64,000 bases of DNA. Source: Vibrio syngnathi. GTDB lineage: Bacteria; Pseudomonadota; Gammaproteobacteria; Enterobacterales; Vibrionaceae. Made by a program: the position numbers and the translations under genes. Below the pieces are notes generated by a model. It saw nothing but the letters and a program-made list of their open reading frames with translations, was not told the origin of the DNA and searched no databases. Where the stretch lies: NCBI RefSeq assembly GCF_002119525.1, contig NZ_CP017917.1, forward strand, positions 1,054,001 to 1,118,000, given 5' to 3'. Positions 37,056-45,872 of this stretch are shown piece after piece. Numbering within the stretch: the stretch's first letter is position 1; each line of letters starts with the position of its first letter.

Positions 37056-38315
37056 ATGCCAAAACTAAATCTGCATCGCCGTGACTATGTTTCTATTTTA
37101 GGAGGCGACATCTCCGCAGACGAATTAGAAAAGAAGCTTCAGCCTCATTTTGAGAAGCCAGTAAATAAGCTGACACCTAGCCCCTACCTGACAGAAAAAA
37201 ATCTAACGCGCCGTTGGACGGCTCTCGACAATCCGGATTCACAACAAGAACTGCTCGACCCTCATACACAAAGCCAGATTCAAGCTTATGAGAAAAACAT
37301 CGAGCACTTTATTGGCACCGTGAAAGTCCCTGTTGGTATATCTGGCCCTTTAAGAGTTAATGGCCTGTTTGCTAAAGGCGATTACCTAGTCCCACTTGCA
37401 ACCACTGAAGCAGCGCTTGTTGCGTCTTACAACCGAGGTTCCAAGTTGCTCACGGCTTGTGGTGGCGCAAGTGCAATGCTGCTCAATGAAGGGGTAACAC
37501 GAACTCCAGGTTTCGCATTCCAAGGTTTGGTAGAAGCAGGACAGTTTGTGGCTTGGGCAGTAACCCAATATGAGCAATTTAAAACCTTAGCTGAATCAAC
37601 CACATCACACGGCAAACTTACCGACATCAATGTCAACATCGAAGGCAATCATGTTTACTTGGTGTTTGAATTTCTAACAGGTGATGCTTCTGGTCAGAAT
37701 ATGGTGACTATAGCGACCAATGCCGTGTTTGAATACATCATTGAAAATACGCCAGTGAAACCCGATCACGCCTTCCTAGATGGCAACTTATCGGGCGACA
37801 AAAAAGCCAATACCCAAACCTTGCGCAGCGTTCGTGGTAAAAAGGTAACAGCCGAGGTCAACATCTCAGCAGAGCTTGTCGCTAAATACTTACACACCAC
37901 GCCAGAGAAGATGGTGCAATTCGGACAAATGACCACCGTTGGCGGTGCTCTGAGCGGTACAATTGGTATCAATGCTCACTATGCGAATGCACTTGCGGCG
38001 CTCTACATTGCTTGTGGTCAAGACGCGGCGTGTGTTGCTGAGTCTGCGATTGGTATGACTCGTATGGAGCTCAACAAAGAAGGTGGTTTGTACGCGAGCG
38101 TGACGCTTCCTAATTTGATGTTAGGAACAGTCGGTGGCGGTACAGGCTTACCAAGCCAAAAAGCGTGTCTCGATTTGCTAGGGCTACACGGCAATGGTAA
38201 ATCACAAGCCTTAGCTGAGGTTTGTGCTGCTTTATGTTTAGCGGGTGAACTGTCGATTGTAGGCGCATTTTGTGCGGGTCACTTTTCGCGAGCTCATCAC
38301 AAGCTAGCGCGCTAG
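37056..38315 (+). CDS. mvaA: Hydroxymethylglutaryl-CoA reductase (class I-like)
   Basis: HMG-CoA reductase makes mevalonate from HMG-CoA with NAD(P)H. The 419-residue protein shows the catalytic set: Glu in TTEAALVASYNRG, Lys in GDKKANTQT, Asp in CGQDAACVAES and a C-terminal His in FSRAHHK. It also has PVGISGPL, DASGQNMVT and GTVGGGTGL. The motifs are class I-like, unusual for bacteria; vibrios are known to carry a laterally acquired HMGR. I use ATG 37056, not the TTG at 37026, though neither has a clear ribosome site. No other mevalonate-pathway gene is nearby. A LysR gene follows. Confidence 0.92.
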   Translation: MPKLNLHRRDYVSILGGDISADELEKKLQPHFEKPVNKLTPSPYLTEKNLTRRWTALDNPDSQQELLDPHTQSQIQAYEKNIEHFIGTVKVPVGISGPLRVNGLFAKGDYLVPLATTEAALVASYNRGSKLLTACGGASAMLLNEGVTRTPGFAFQGLVEAGQFVAWAVTQYEQFKTLAESTTSHGKLTDINVNIEGNHVYLVFEFLTGDASGQNMVTIATNAVFEYIIENTPVKPDHAFLDGNLSGDKKANTQTLRSVRGKKVTAEVNISAELVAKYLHTTPEKMVQFGQMTTVGGALSGTIGINAHYANALAALYIACGQDAACVAESAIGMTRMELNKEGGLYASVTLPNLMLGTVGGGTGLPSQKACLDLLGLHGNGKSQALAEVCAALCLAGELSIVGAFCAGHFSRAHHKLAR

Positions 38316-38368
38316 TTTCTGTTATAAAACCTTAAACCGACCGTTGTCACGTATTGAGTGAGTTGTGT

Positions 38369-39280
38369 ATGGATTACTTACATTTATCGCGAGTGAGCCT
38401 TAAGCACCTCACTGCGCTTCATATTATGCTCAACACCCACAGTGTCACTCAAACCTCAGAGCAACTCTTTGTCAGCCCTTCAAGTGTGAGCAAAACTCTG
38501 TCTCAGCTACGTGCCATCCTTAACGATGAGCTTTTCTATCGGGACGGCACTAAACTGATCCCGACTCCCTTTGCCCTGAAAATAGCGCCCACCGTTCACT
38601 CGATTCTTTCCAGTATGAACGGGTTACTTCACCAAAAGAGTTTTACTCCGCAGGAGTATCAAGGCAGCTTTTCACTTTCGATGCGTGAAAGTACCTTTGA
38701 AGTGTTTGCCTCGAAGATCAGCAAAATCACCACTGAACTTGCACCAAAAGCCAAGCTTAATATTTATTCGAAACAGGAACTTGGATTCGATGCATTGCTC
38801 AGTGGTAAGGTCAACTTGATCTTGTTGCCTCACGATATCTCTCAACCCCCAACGGATAATAAAGAGTTGGTGTGGGAAACGATTCTTCCTGATGAAATGG
38901 TTTGCTTGATGGGCGCGCACCACCCTCTCGCTCAGCAAGAGCTAACGGTTGAAGGCTATTTAGATTACAAACACATAGGAATCTTAGATAACGAACTGTC
39001 TAAGCCTTACTTTGAGCAAAACTTAGTTCAATGTCATAAGCCTAGAGATATGGCGATATCGGTAGCGGATTTTGGCGCGGCGGCGGTGCTGTGCCACCAC
39101 ACGCCTTTCCTATTCACTTGCTCAAAACAGTGGGCTGAACATGCTAAGCAAGCTCAGGGTTTAGTGAGCAAACCCTTGCCTTTTGATTACGGCAAGGTGG
39201 CGTATAGCTTAGTGTGGAACAAGCCCAACATGAATGACCAAGCGATTAAATGGTTGTGTGACTTGTTCTTAGAAGCTTAG
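38369..39280 (+). CDS. LysR-family transcriptional regulator
   Basis: The 303-residue protein has an N-terminal winged HTH (LKHLTALHIMLNTHSVTQTS, SPSSVSKTLSQLRAIL) and the substrate-binding domain of LysR regulators, with the linker region at about 65-90. ATG 38369 is chosen over TTG 38354 because GAGTGAG precedes it. It follows mvaA by 53 bp in the same direction, so it may be co-transcribed, although LysR regulators are more often divergent from their targets. Effector unknown. Confidence 0.88.
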   Translation: MDYLHLSRVSLKHLTALHIMLNTHSVTQTSEQLFVSPSSVSKTLSQLRAILNDELFYRDGTKLIPTPFALKIAPTVHSILSSMNGLLHQKSFTPQEYQGSFSLSMRESTFEVFASKISKITTELAPKAKLNIYSKQELGFDALLSGKVNLILLPHDISQPPTDNKELVWETILPDEMVCLMGAHHPLAQQELTVEGYLDYKHIGILDNELSKPYFEQNLVQCHKPRDMAISVADFGAAAVLCHHTPFLFTCSKQWAEHAKQAQGLVSKPLPFDYGKVAYSLVWNKPNMNDQAIKWLCDLFLEA

Positions 39281-39347
39281 ATTTTGCAAGAAAATAGCTT
39301 TTTGTAAACGGCCAGATGTTGATAAAAGACTAGGTTTTTATAAGAGA

Positions 39348-40262
39348 CTAGCTATATACCTCTGGGGTTTGCATTGGCCTTTGAACGATCGTGTAGAGCT
39401 TATCGTGAAAGCTCTGCATCTGTTGTTCGGTGCATTTAGGCCAATCTAATGCTTCACCAATCACACCATGATGTTGAAACGCATTCAGCCGAATTCGAAC
39501 ATCATTTGGTAGCGTCTTCAAGTAACGCCCCACTTGTTCAATTTCATCTTCAAGATCGCTTTTATTTGGAATATACAACAATCTTACTTCATGCAGTTTT
39601 CCTTTATCTGCAAGGTAGTTGATGGTATCAAACACCCGATGGTTTCCTCTGCCCACTAACCATTGATGTGTTTCCGATTGCCAAGATTTTAGGTCAATCA
39701 TCGCACCATCAAGGTAAGGCAATACCCTATCCCAACCTTGCTGTGGCAACGAGCCATTGCTATCAATAAAGCACGTTAAGTGTGCCAATTGCGGATCGCT
39801 TTTGATCGCTTGAAACAATTCGATGATAAACGGCAATTGCATGGTCGCCTCGCCACCTGAAATGGTAATACCGCTCAGGAAGAATTGATTGTGCCTAACC
39901 AGTTCAAGCACCTCTGAGACCGTCATCGTGGTAATTTTCGGGCTCGACTTATGATCGCAGACATCAATGCACAGATCGCAGTTGGTACAGGCTTCCGGGT
40001 CCCACTTCACTTTGCCTTCCACAAGACTTAGAGCACTGCTCGGGCAGCCACTTACGCAATCTCCACAATGATTGCAGTGATTGATTGTGTGTGGGTTATG
40101 GCAGGTAATACAGTCAAAGTTACAGCCCTGAAGAAACAGCACTAAGCGGTTTCCCGGGCCGTCAACACAAGAAAAGGTCAGCACACGGCTGACCTTCGCT
40201 TGTTTTTCTGTCTTATTATTTTTAACCCTAGCCATTCGAGTTGTTAGATCAGAAATTTTCAT
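39348..40262 (-). CDS. yjjW: Glycyl-radical-enzyme activating protein, YjjW type
   Basis: This radical-SAM activase installs the glycyl radical on its partner using S-adenosylmethionine. The cluster motif CX3CX2C is Cys47, 51 and 54 (GCNFDCITCHNP). It is followed by two inserted ferredoxin-type 4Fe-4S motifs (HCNHCGDCVSGCP and CTNCDLCIDVC) and the GITISGGEAT SAM-binding segment. The 304 residues fit E. coli YjjW (287). It lies 61 bp downstream of yjjI in the same direction. Confidence 0.9.
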   Translation of the reverse strand: MKISDLTTRMARVKNNKTEKQAKVSRVLTFSCVDGPGNRLVLFLQGCNFDCITCHNPHTINHCNHCGDCVSGCPSSALSLVEGKVKWDPEACTNCDLCIDVCDHKSSPKITTMTVSEVLELVRHNQFFLSGITISGGEATMQLPFIIELFQAIKSDPQLAHLTCFIDSNGSLPQQGWDRVLPYLDGAMIDLKSWQSETHQWLVGRGNHRVFDTINYLADKGKLHEVRLLYIPNKSDLEDEIEQVGRYLKTLPNDVRIRLNAFQHHGVIGEALDWPKCTEQQMQSFHDKLYTIVQRPMQTPEVYS

Positions 40263-40323
40263 AATTCACATTGTTTGCATTCGAAACGCATTACACACAT
40301 AACACAACACACGCACGTTAAGG

Positions 40324-41880
40324 CTATTCGTATGTTGGCGACATCTCTAAGCTCGCCACGCGTGGTTTACGCTCTAGAATGCCCGTATTTTTTGCCGCTT
40401 CAGCACCAAGGAAAGTGGTATTGGTGCGTGAGCCTTGCTCATCGTATTTAGCGATGTCAGACAGCTTAACCATGTAACCCGTCACACGAACCAAATCGTT
40501 TGATGCCACGTTGGCCGTGAACTCACGATAGCCCGCTTGAATCGCGCCTTTGCATAAGTTGAACATCGCTTCTGGATTTGATTTGACTGTTTCGTCAATC
40601 GTTAGAATGTCACTGATGCCCGACGTGTAGAACTTATGATGACCAGCTGTTGCACGAACGTAAGAGACTGGGTCAGGCTCCGTGCCATAAGGAATACGGA
40701 CACCCGGCGTCACATCTTCATCTAAGCTAATACCGCCTTGAGCGTGTAATAGAGCCTTGCCTTCCAGCCCATATGTCACTTCAGAGCTTTCAACGATTTC
40801 AGCCAACTTTTCAGATATACGGTGACTAAGTTGATTAGCCTGTTCATCGTGACCATAGCGCCCTGCTTTGCCTTCTTTTTCCATTAAGATGTTGACCGCT
40901 TCTGCCATGCCGTAAATACCAAACATGGGCGCAAAGCGATCTTCTTCGATAAGGCCTTCTTTGGTCAGGAAGCCTTCAAAGAAGTTAGACTCTTCATGCA
41001 AGAAGCGGCTACGTGCGTTCATCAGTTCGATCGTGATGTTGCTGTAGTTAGGCAACACTTGCTGTAAGAAATCTACGCTGTCCTCAGATTTTAGAGCCAC
41101 TTGCTTAAGGTTCATACGCACTAAGGTATTTGAACCACCCGCCAATGGCAGAGAGTTATAGCAGCTCACAATACCAAAACGCTTATCGCCGTAAGCCTCG
41201 GCATGCACTGGATAGTTTGCGATATGTGGTTTACTGCACTCGCAGATATTGCTTGCCGCATGACGAAGTAGATCATCAGGTGTCACAGCAGGATCGTACA
41301 TAAAGGTTAGGTTTGGTGCGATCTGCTTGAGTTCAGCATCTACGCGCAAAATCGTACGACAGACAATGTTGTCACTAGGACCAATATTCACGTGCATAAA
41401 CGCATCTGGCAGTGTGCGATCCAGCATGATCCAGAATAGCTTCAGCTTTTGATATACCAGCTCATCCGTCAAGTCGCCAACAAATGGCATCAACACATCG
41501 TCCAGTTGACCTAAGTAAACGGGAATTGAAGTCACTGACGGAACGTGATGATAAAGGATGGTGAGCATGTTCAATGCTTCGTCGAAATTAGTTGCCGCGC
41601 TAAGCTCTAAATACTCTGAGCCTTGATGTAAGTATTTGGAATAGTCTGGAAGCACATAGCGCGGCTTAAATGGGGCGTGCCCTTCAAACATGTCACACAG
41701 CACACCTTGTTGTAAGGCTTGCTCTACTTCTTTGCTTACCGGCATATACGGCAAGCTTGCTTCAGCTTCTAAGGCAAGATAACTCGACTTCTGCTTTGGA
41801 GACAGGTGGGCATCTGAAATGATATTGCTAAAGCGTTGTTGTTGCTCTGAAAGTTGTGGAGAAGCAGATTGGTGGCTCAT
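40324..41880 (-). CDS. yjjI: YjjI-family glycyl radical enzyme
   Basis: The 518-residue protein matches E. coli YjjI (516) and has a C-terminal glycyl-radical loop RVTGY with Gly468. A candidate active-site cysteine is in FGIVSCYNSLPLAGG, and SNICECSKPHI adds others. The family resembles anaerobic ribonucleotide reductase more than pyruvate-formate lyase, and its substrate was not established to my knowledge. It is oxygen-sensitive by nature, so it acts under anoxia. The first gene of yjjI-yjjW, it has an IS4-family element only 24 bp upstream of its start, which probably separates it from its original promoter. Confidence 0.9.
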   Translation of the reverse strand: MSHQSASPQLSEQQQRFSNIISDAHLSPKQKSSYLALEAEASLPYMPVSKEVEQALQQGVLCDMFEGHAPFKPRYVLPDYSKYLHQGSEYLELSAATNFDEALNMLTILYHHVPSVTSIPVYLGQLDDVLMPFVGDLTDELVYQKLKLFWIMLDRTLPDAFMHVNIGPSDNIVCRTILRVDAELKQIAPNLTFMYDPAVTPDDLLRHAASNICECSKPHIANYPVHAEAYGDKRFGIVSCYNSLPLAGGSNTLVRMNLKQVALKSEDSVDFLQQVLPNYSNITIELMNARSRFLHEESNFFEGFLTKEGLIEEDRFAPMFGIYGMAEAVNILMEKEGKAGRYGHDEQANQLSHRISEKLAEIVESSEVTYGLEGKALLHAQGGISLDEDVTPGVRIPYGTEPDPVSYVRATAGHHKFYTSGISDILTIDETVKSNPEAMFNLCKGAIQAGYREFTANVASNDLVRVTGYMVKLSDIAKYDEQGSRTNTTFLGAEAAKNTGILERKPRVASLEMSPTYE

Positions 41881-41952
41881 GATGAAACCCTTAATATTAT
41901 TATGTAATGCCGATCGTTTAAGAAGACTTGAACGATCTTGCAGTTAGCAGAT

Positions 41953-41985
41953 AATCCCCATCAACAACGTTGATGGGGATTTTTT
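41953..41985 (+). promoter_or_regulatory. Hairpin with T-run in front of the IS4 transposase
   Basis: A perfect 13-bp stem (AATCCCCATCAAC / GTTGATGGGGATT, loop AAC) is followed by TTTTT and then the transposase ATG. It can act as a terminator for transcripts entering from outside. Its right arm contains the GGGG ribosome site, so read-through transcripts would also hide the start. IS10 and IS50 are known to use this type of protection. Confidence 0.75.
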
Positions 41986-43308
41986 ATGCTTGAACAAGAA
42001 TTAGCAATGGCACACGAGACCATTGAAGATGCCGACAATTATGAATCTGTCGTCGACGCCATTCAGATTGAGTGGATAGAACAAGCTCTTCTTGAAACCA
42101 ATAAAGCGAGCATAAGACGACGCCGACTTCCCGCTCAGCAAGCTGTCTGGTTAGTTATTTGGATGGGGCTGCAACGCAACATGTCTATCAAAGAGGTATG
42201 CAGTTCATTAGACATTGCACTTCAGCCTAAACCTGAAGATAGCTGGTCTCGTGTTGCACCCAGTGTCCTAACTGATTCACGCCGACGTCTAGATGAGAGT
42301 CCGTTAGCGGCTCTGTTTCACACAACGGTAAAGGCTTGGAACGGAGATATCCTTCAACAAGACAAAGACTTAGAACTTAATGTTCTTGCTGTCGATGGAA
42401 CAACATTTCGGTGCCAAGATTCCCCAGAGAACGCTGAAGAATTTGGGTTCATCTCCAAAAAATTGAAACCTTACCCTCAACTTCGTTTAGTCGCTTTGAT
42501 GTCAACAGAAACTCGAATGATTATGGGGGCGGCTTTTGATGGTTGTCATGTCGGTGAAACGACCTTAGCTAAGCGCCTATTCAATGACATCCCCGCACAC
42601 TCATTGACCTTATTTGATCGTTGTTATTTCTCGGCAGACCTTTTACTGTCCTGGCAAGAGAGTGCTGAAAATGCCCACTGGTTAATGCCTGCAAAACGTA
42701 AACTACGCTATGAAGTGTTGGAGAAATATGCGGAGAACGACATGCTTATCTCAATGCCTATCTCTCCTCAAGCTCAACGGCAGAATCCGAATCTACCCGC
42801 ACGTTGGGAAGCCAGATTAGTCCTATATCAAGAGCCAAAAGGTGAGATAAAAGGTTTTATTACTTCACTTACAGACCCTAGCAAATACTCGCTAGAAAGC
42901 CGGCTGCGTATTTATTGGCAACGCTGGGAGATTGAAGAGGGTTATGGTGAAATTAAACAGACTCAACTTCAAAGTCACGTCACTTTACGAAGTCGTTTTT
43001 CTGCCGGTGTGAAGCAAGAGCTTTGGGGCGTATTACTTGCCTATAACTTAGTGCGATTAGAGATGGTTAAGATAGCTTCAGAAGCCGGGGTTCGAGCGAC
43101 TAGGGTCAGTTTTACCGCCGCAATTAACCTTATTGATGCGCAATTACGTTGGTTAGCTTTAAGTCCAGACGGAACTTTACCTGTAAAACTGAAAAGGATG
43201 AGAGAAAGTTTGAGTCACTTCATTCTTCCAGATAAAAGAAAGGACCGAACGTTTCCACGTTCAGTCCTCTTTGTCCCAGCCAAATATCCGTTCAGATTCA
43301 AGCAGTAA
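41986..43308 (+). CDS. IS4-family transposase
   Basis: The 440-residue DDE transposase has its catalytic triad intact: Asp137 (VDGTTFRC), Asp211 (LFDRCYFS) and Glu317 within the family's Y-(2)-R-(3)-E-(6)-K signature (YWQRWEIEEGYGEIK). It has an N-terminal helical DNA-binding region. It fills nearly the whole element and appears complete, so the IS may still be active. Confidence 0.92.
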   Translation: MLEQELAMAHETIEDADNYESVVDAIQIEWIEQALLETNKASIRRRRLPAQQAVWLVIWMGLQRNMSIKEVCSSLDIALQPKPEDSWSRVAPSVLTDSRRRLDESPLAALFHTTVKAWNGDILQQDKDLELNVLAVDGTTFRCQDSPENAEEFGFISKKLKPYPQLRLVALMSTETRMIMGAAFDGCHVGETTLAKRLFNDIPAHSLTLFDRCYFSADLLLSWQESAENAHWLMPAKRKLRYEVLEKYAENDMLISMPISPQAQRQNPNLPARWEARLVLYQEPKGEIKGFITSLTDPSKYSLESRLRIYWQRWEIEEGYGEIKQTQLQSHVTLRSRFSAGVKQELWGVLLAYNLVRLEMVKIASEAGVRATRVSFTAAINLIDAQLRWLALSPDGTLPVKLKRMRESLSHFILPDKRKDRTFPRSVLFVPAKYPFRFKQ

Positions 43309-43422
43309 TGCTTATCCGAACGGCATTATACCGATTTGGTAGGGCTTTTTATTGGTCGCAGTTTGAGATACTAAGGTTTTAATCACAGTAACGAATTTAC
43401 TGAACCACCATTCGATGAGCCA

Positions 43423-44598
43423 TTACACAGGCTGCTTTTGAATACGCGATTTACGGGCACTAAATGCGAACAGCAAGATAACAGCTAACACGAATGGTAA
43501 TACGTAGATATTGAGGTTCTGCCACCCTGCTGTCGATTCTAGCCAGCCAGAGAGCATCGCTGTAATAGTCACACAGCCAAAGACAATAAATTCATTAAAC
43601 GCTTGTGCCTTAGCTTTATTCTGCGATTGGTAGGACTGACTAAACAAACCTGTTGCCGCGATAAACATGAAGTTCCAACCCACACCAAGCACAACCAAGG
43701 CCGCTCTGAAGTGCCAAATAGATTCGCCATGAATGTTAATCGCGATACAGACGACGAACAGAATCCCGCCTGCCAAGATCATCATTCTTGAGCCAAACCT
43801 CTCGATAAGTGATCCGGTAAAAAATGCAGGTACAAACATCCCCAGAACATGCCACTCAATCACACCCGCTGCTTTCGTAAAGTCAAAGCCACAGCCAATC
43901 ATTGCCAATGGCGTTGCTGTCATCAGGATATTCATCACCGCGTAAGCGACCATGGCAGCAAACACTGCACCAATAAAGTTAGGCGCTTTCACTATCACAC
44001 TGAGAGGATCGGATTTAGGCGCCTGACTATTAAAAGAGACTTTTGGGAATTGAATGGTTTGTAAGATGAGCAACGCAAGAATGTTCAATCCAATCAAAGA
44101 AGCAAAAGCACCAATATACAAACCATCTTGCGACCACTGTTGCGACATAATCGCTAAATTTGGCCCTAATACCGCTGCTAAAACGCCACCAGCCATAGAG
44201 ATAGATATCGCACGATGGCGAGCATTTTCATCACACACTTCAATTGCCGCGAAGCGATAAAGCGTACCAAAACCGATACCTATCCCAAGCAAAAATGTGG
44301 CGAAGCAGAACAGATAAAAGTGTTGTTGAGACAACGCGTAAGTGGCAAGGCTAGCCCCTGTAATGCCAACGACATTACCGATACTAAACCCTCGTTTTCG
44401 CCCTAATTTCCCTGAAATCAGAGACGCGGGAATCGTGGCCGCCATTAAGCCCAAAAACTGCAAGGCAACGGGCAAAGTAATCATGCTGACACTGGGGGCT
44501 ATCTGTTTTCCTATCAAGCCAATCACAGAAATCAGTAATATGTTACCCGTCATCAATAAGGCCTGACACAACGAGAGCAGCCAAACGTTTCTATTCAT
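43423..44598 (-). CDS. MFS transporter, unknown substrate
   Basis: The 391-residue inner-membrane carrier has twelve hydrophobic helices and the loop motif GKLGRKRGFSIG after helix 2. I start at ATG 44598 (MNRNVWLL), since AGGA lies seven to ten bases upstream; the frame extends to 44649 without a ribosome site. A LysR gene starts 291 bp away on the opposite strand, the usual arrangement of a regulated exporter and its regulator. Drug or metabolite efflux is plausible; substrate is unknown. Confidence 0.85.
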   Translation of the reverse strand: MNRNVWLLSLCQALLMTGNILLISVIGLIGKQIAPSVSMITLPVALQFLGLMAATIPASLISGKLGRKRGFSIGNVVGITGASLATYALSQQHFYLFCFATFLLGIGIGFGTLYRFAAIEVCDENARHRAISISMAGGVLAAVLGPNLAIMSQQWSQDGLYIGAFASLIGLNILALLILQTIQFPKVSFNSQAPKSDPLSVIVKAPNFIGAVFAAMVAYAVMNILMTATPLAMIGCGFDFTKAAGVIEWHVLGMFVPAFFTGSLIERFGSRMMILAGGILFVVCIAINIHGESIWHFRAALVVLGVGWNFMFIAATGLFSQSYQSQNKAKAQAFNEFIVFGCVTITAMLSGWLESTAGWQNLNIYVLPFVLAVILLFAFSARKSRIQKQPV

Positions 44599-44889
44599 CT
44601 TTGTTCCTAAATATGAGCACAGTTGATCAATAGACCAAAAATCCAACAAAGTCGCAACACTTTGTTACTCATAACAACTCTACAAAGCGACCAATGAACT
44701 AATAGATCAATGAACTAGTAGAAAGAGTGCCATCACATTAACTTTGATTAGCGTTACTAAAGACGCTAGAGTTGAAATTATCATTACTTGAGATAATAAT
44801 AATTTCCTGTTATTGATGGGCTTTATTACTTAGAGGCTCTGTTATTTATAAGTCTTGTTAGTTACAGGCTTTAGCATTTGAAGGTGAGT

Positions 44890-45780
44890 ATGATCAATCC
44901 GCTTTGGCTCAATACGTTTAAGACTCTGGTTGAAGTTGGCCATTTCACCCAAACGGCTGAGAAGTTGTACATGACCCAACCAGGGGTGAGCCAGCACATC
45001 AAGAAGCTTGAACAAGCTTGCAATTGTGACCTGCTTTCTCGGGAAAATAAGAGCTTTGAGCTGACCGAACAGGGTCGGATTATGTATCGCTATGCGCTCA
45101 AGCTTGAGAAAGACCAGGAAGATCTTTTTGAGTCTCTGAGTTTTGATAACCCTTATGCTGGGCAATGCCACTTATCTTGCTCTGGTTCACTCTCTTTGCG
45201 TCTGTATCCCAAGCTTCTTGAACTTCAGCAGCAACACCAAGAACTCAGTATTAACCTAGAAGCAGCTCCAAACAATAAGATATTGAATGACCTAATCGAA
45301 GGCACCACCGATATTGGAATCGTCAGACATTCACCCAATGACAGCTATTATCAGAGCCAAGTTATTGGTAATGAGGCGCTGTGCTTAATCGTCCATCATA
45401 GTCTTGCTGACTTAGAGATTACCCCTGAAGCGCTGCACAATATCGGCCTCATAGCCCATCCAGACTCTGCTCATTACCTGTCTTTGTATTTTGACCTATG
45501 CGGAGATAAAGACTTAGCGAACATCAACATCAATGAAATACCGAAGTCTGGCTACATTAATCAACTTCACCAAATTCTATTACCCGTATCCAAAGGGCTC
45601 GGGTTCACCGTGTTACCCGCAGGGGCTGTCGAAAACTTTCCAGACAGAGATAAGCTGCACGTTGTGACACCTAAAGTGAAGGTTGAAGAAACACTGTATT
45701 TGGTTCAGAAAAGAAATCGAAAACTGCCGCACAGATACAACACTGTTATCGATCTAATCAAACAACACGTCAGTAATTAG
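44890..45780 (+). CDS. LysR-family regulator, divergent from MFS transporter
   Basis: The 296-residue protein has an N-terminal LysR HTH (FTQTAEKLYMTQPGVSQHI, with LLSRENKSFELTEQG) and an effector-binding domain. ATG 44890 is preceded by GAAGGTGAG; the TTG at 44878 is less likely. The divergent arrangement suggests it controls the MFS gene at 43423-44598. The 291-bp gap is A/T-rich with partial dyads (ATTATCATT / GATAATAAT near 44776-44800) that could be binding sites. Confidence 0.88.
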   Translation: MINPLWLNTFKTLVEVGHFTQTAEKLYMTQPGVSQHIKKLEQACNCDLLSRENKSFELTEQGRIMYRYALKLEKDQEDLFESLSFDNPYAGQCHLSCSGSLSLRLYPKLLELQQQHQELSINLEAAPNNKILNDLIEGTTDIGIVRHSPNDSYYQSQVIGNEALCLIVHHSLADLEITPEALHNIGLIAHPDSAHYLSLYFDLCGDKDLANININEIPKSGYINQLHQILLPVSKGLGFTVLPAGAVENFPDRDKLHVVTPKVKVEETLYLVQKRNRKLPHRYNTVIDLIKQHVSN

Positions 45781-45872
45781 TTCGGTATAGATAGACTTAA
45801 AACCTTTAGCTAGCTCGTTATTTCGCAGCAAGATCTAAAGGCTTTAATGTTGGAGTGATGTTCAAAAGACAG

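Larger units (their letters stand above)
41905..43328 (+). mobile_element. IS4-family insertion sequence, complete (1424 bp)
   Basis: The element is bounded by 18-bp imperfect inverted repeats: TAATGCCGATCGTTTAAG at 41905-41922 and the complement of TAATGCCGTTCGGATAAG at 43311-43328 (15 of 18 identical). The TAATGCCGATC start is characteristic of IS4 itself. It holds one full-length transposase. I find no target-site duplication: the bases just outside (...TATTATTATG and TACCGATTTGG...) do not match. A second inverted repeat, GATCGTT / AACGATC, lies inside the left end. Confidence 0.9.
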
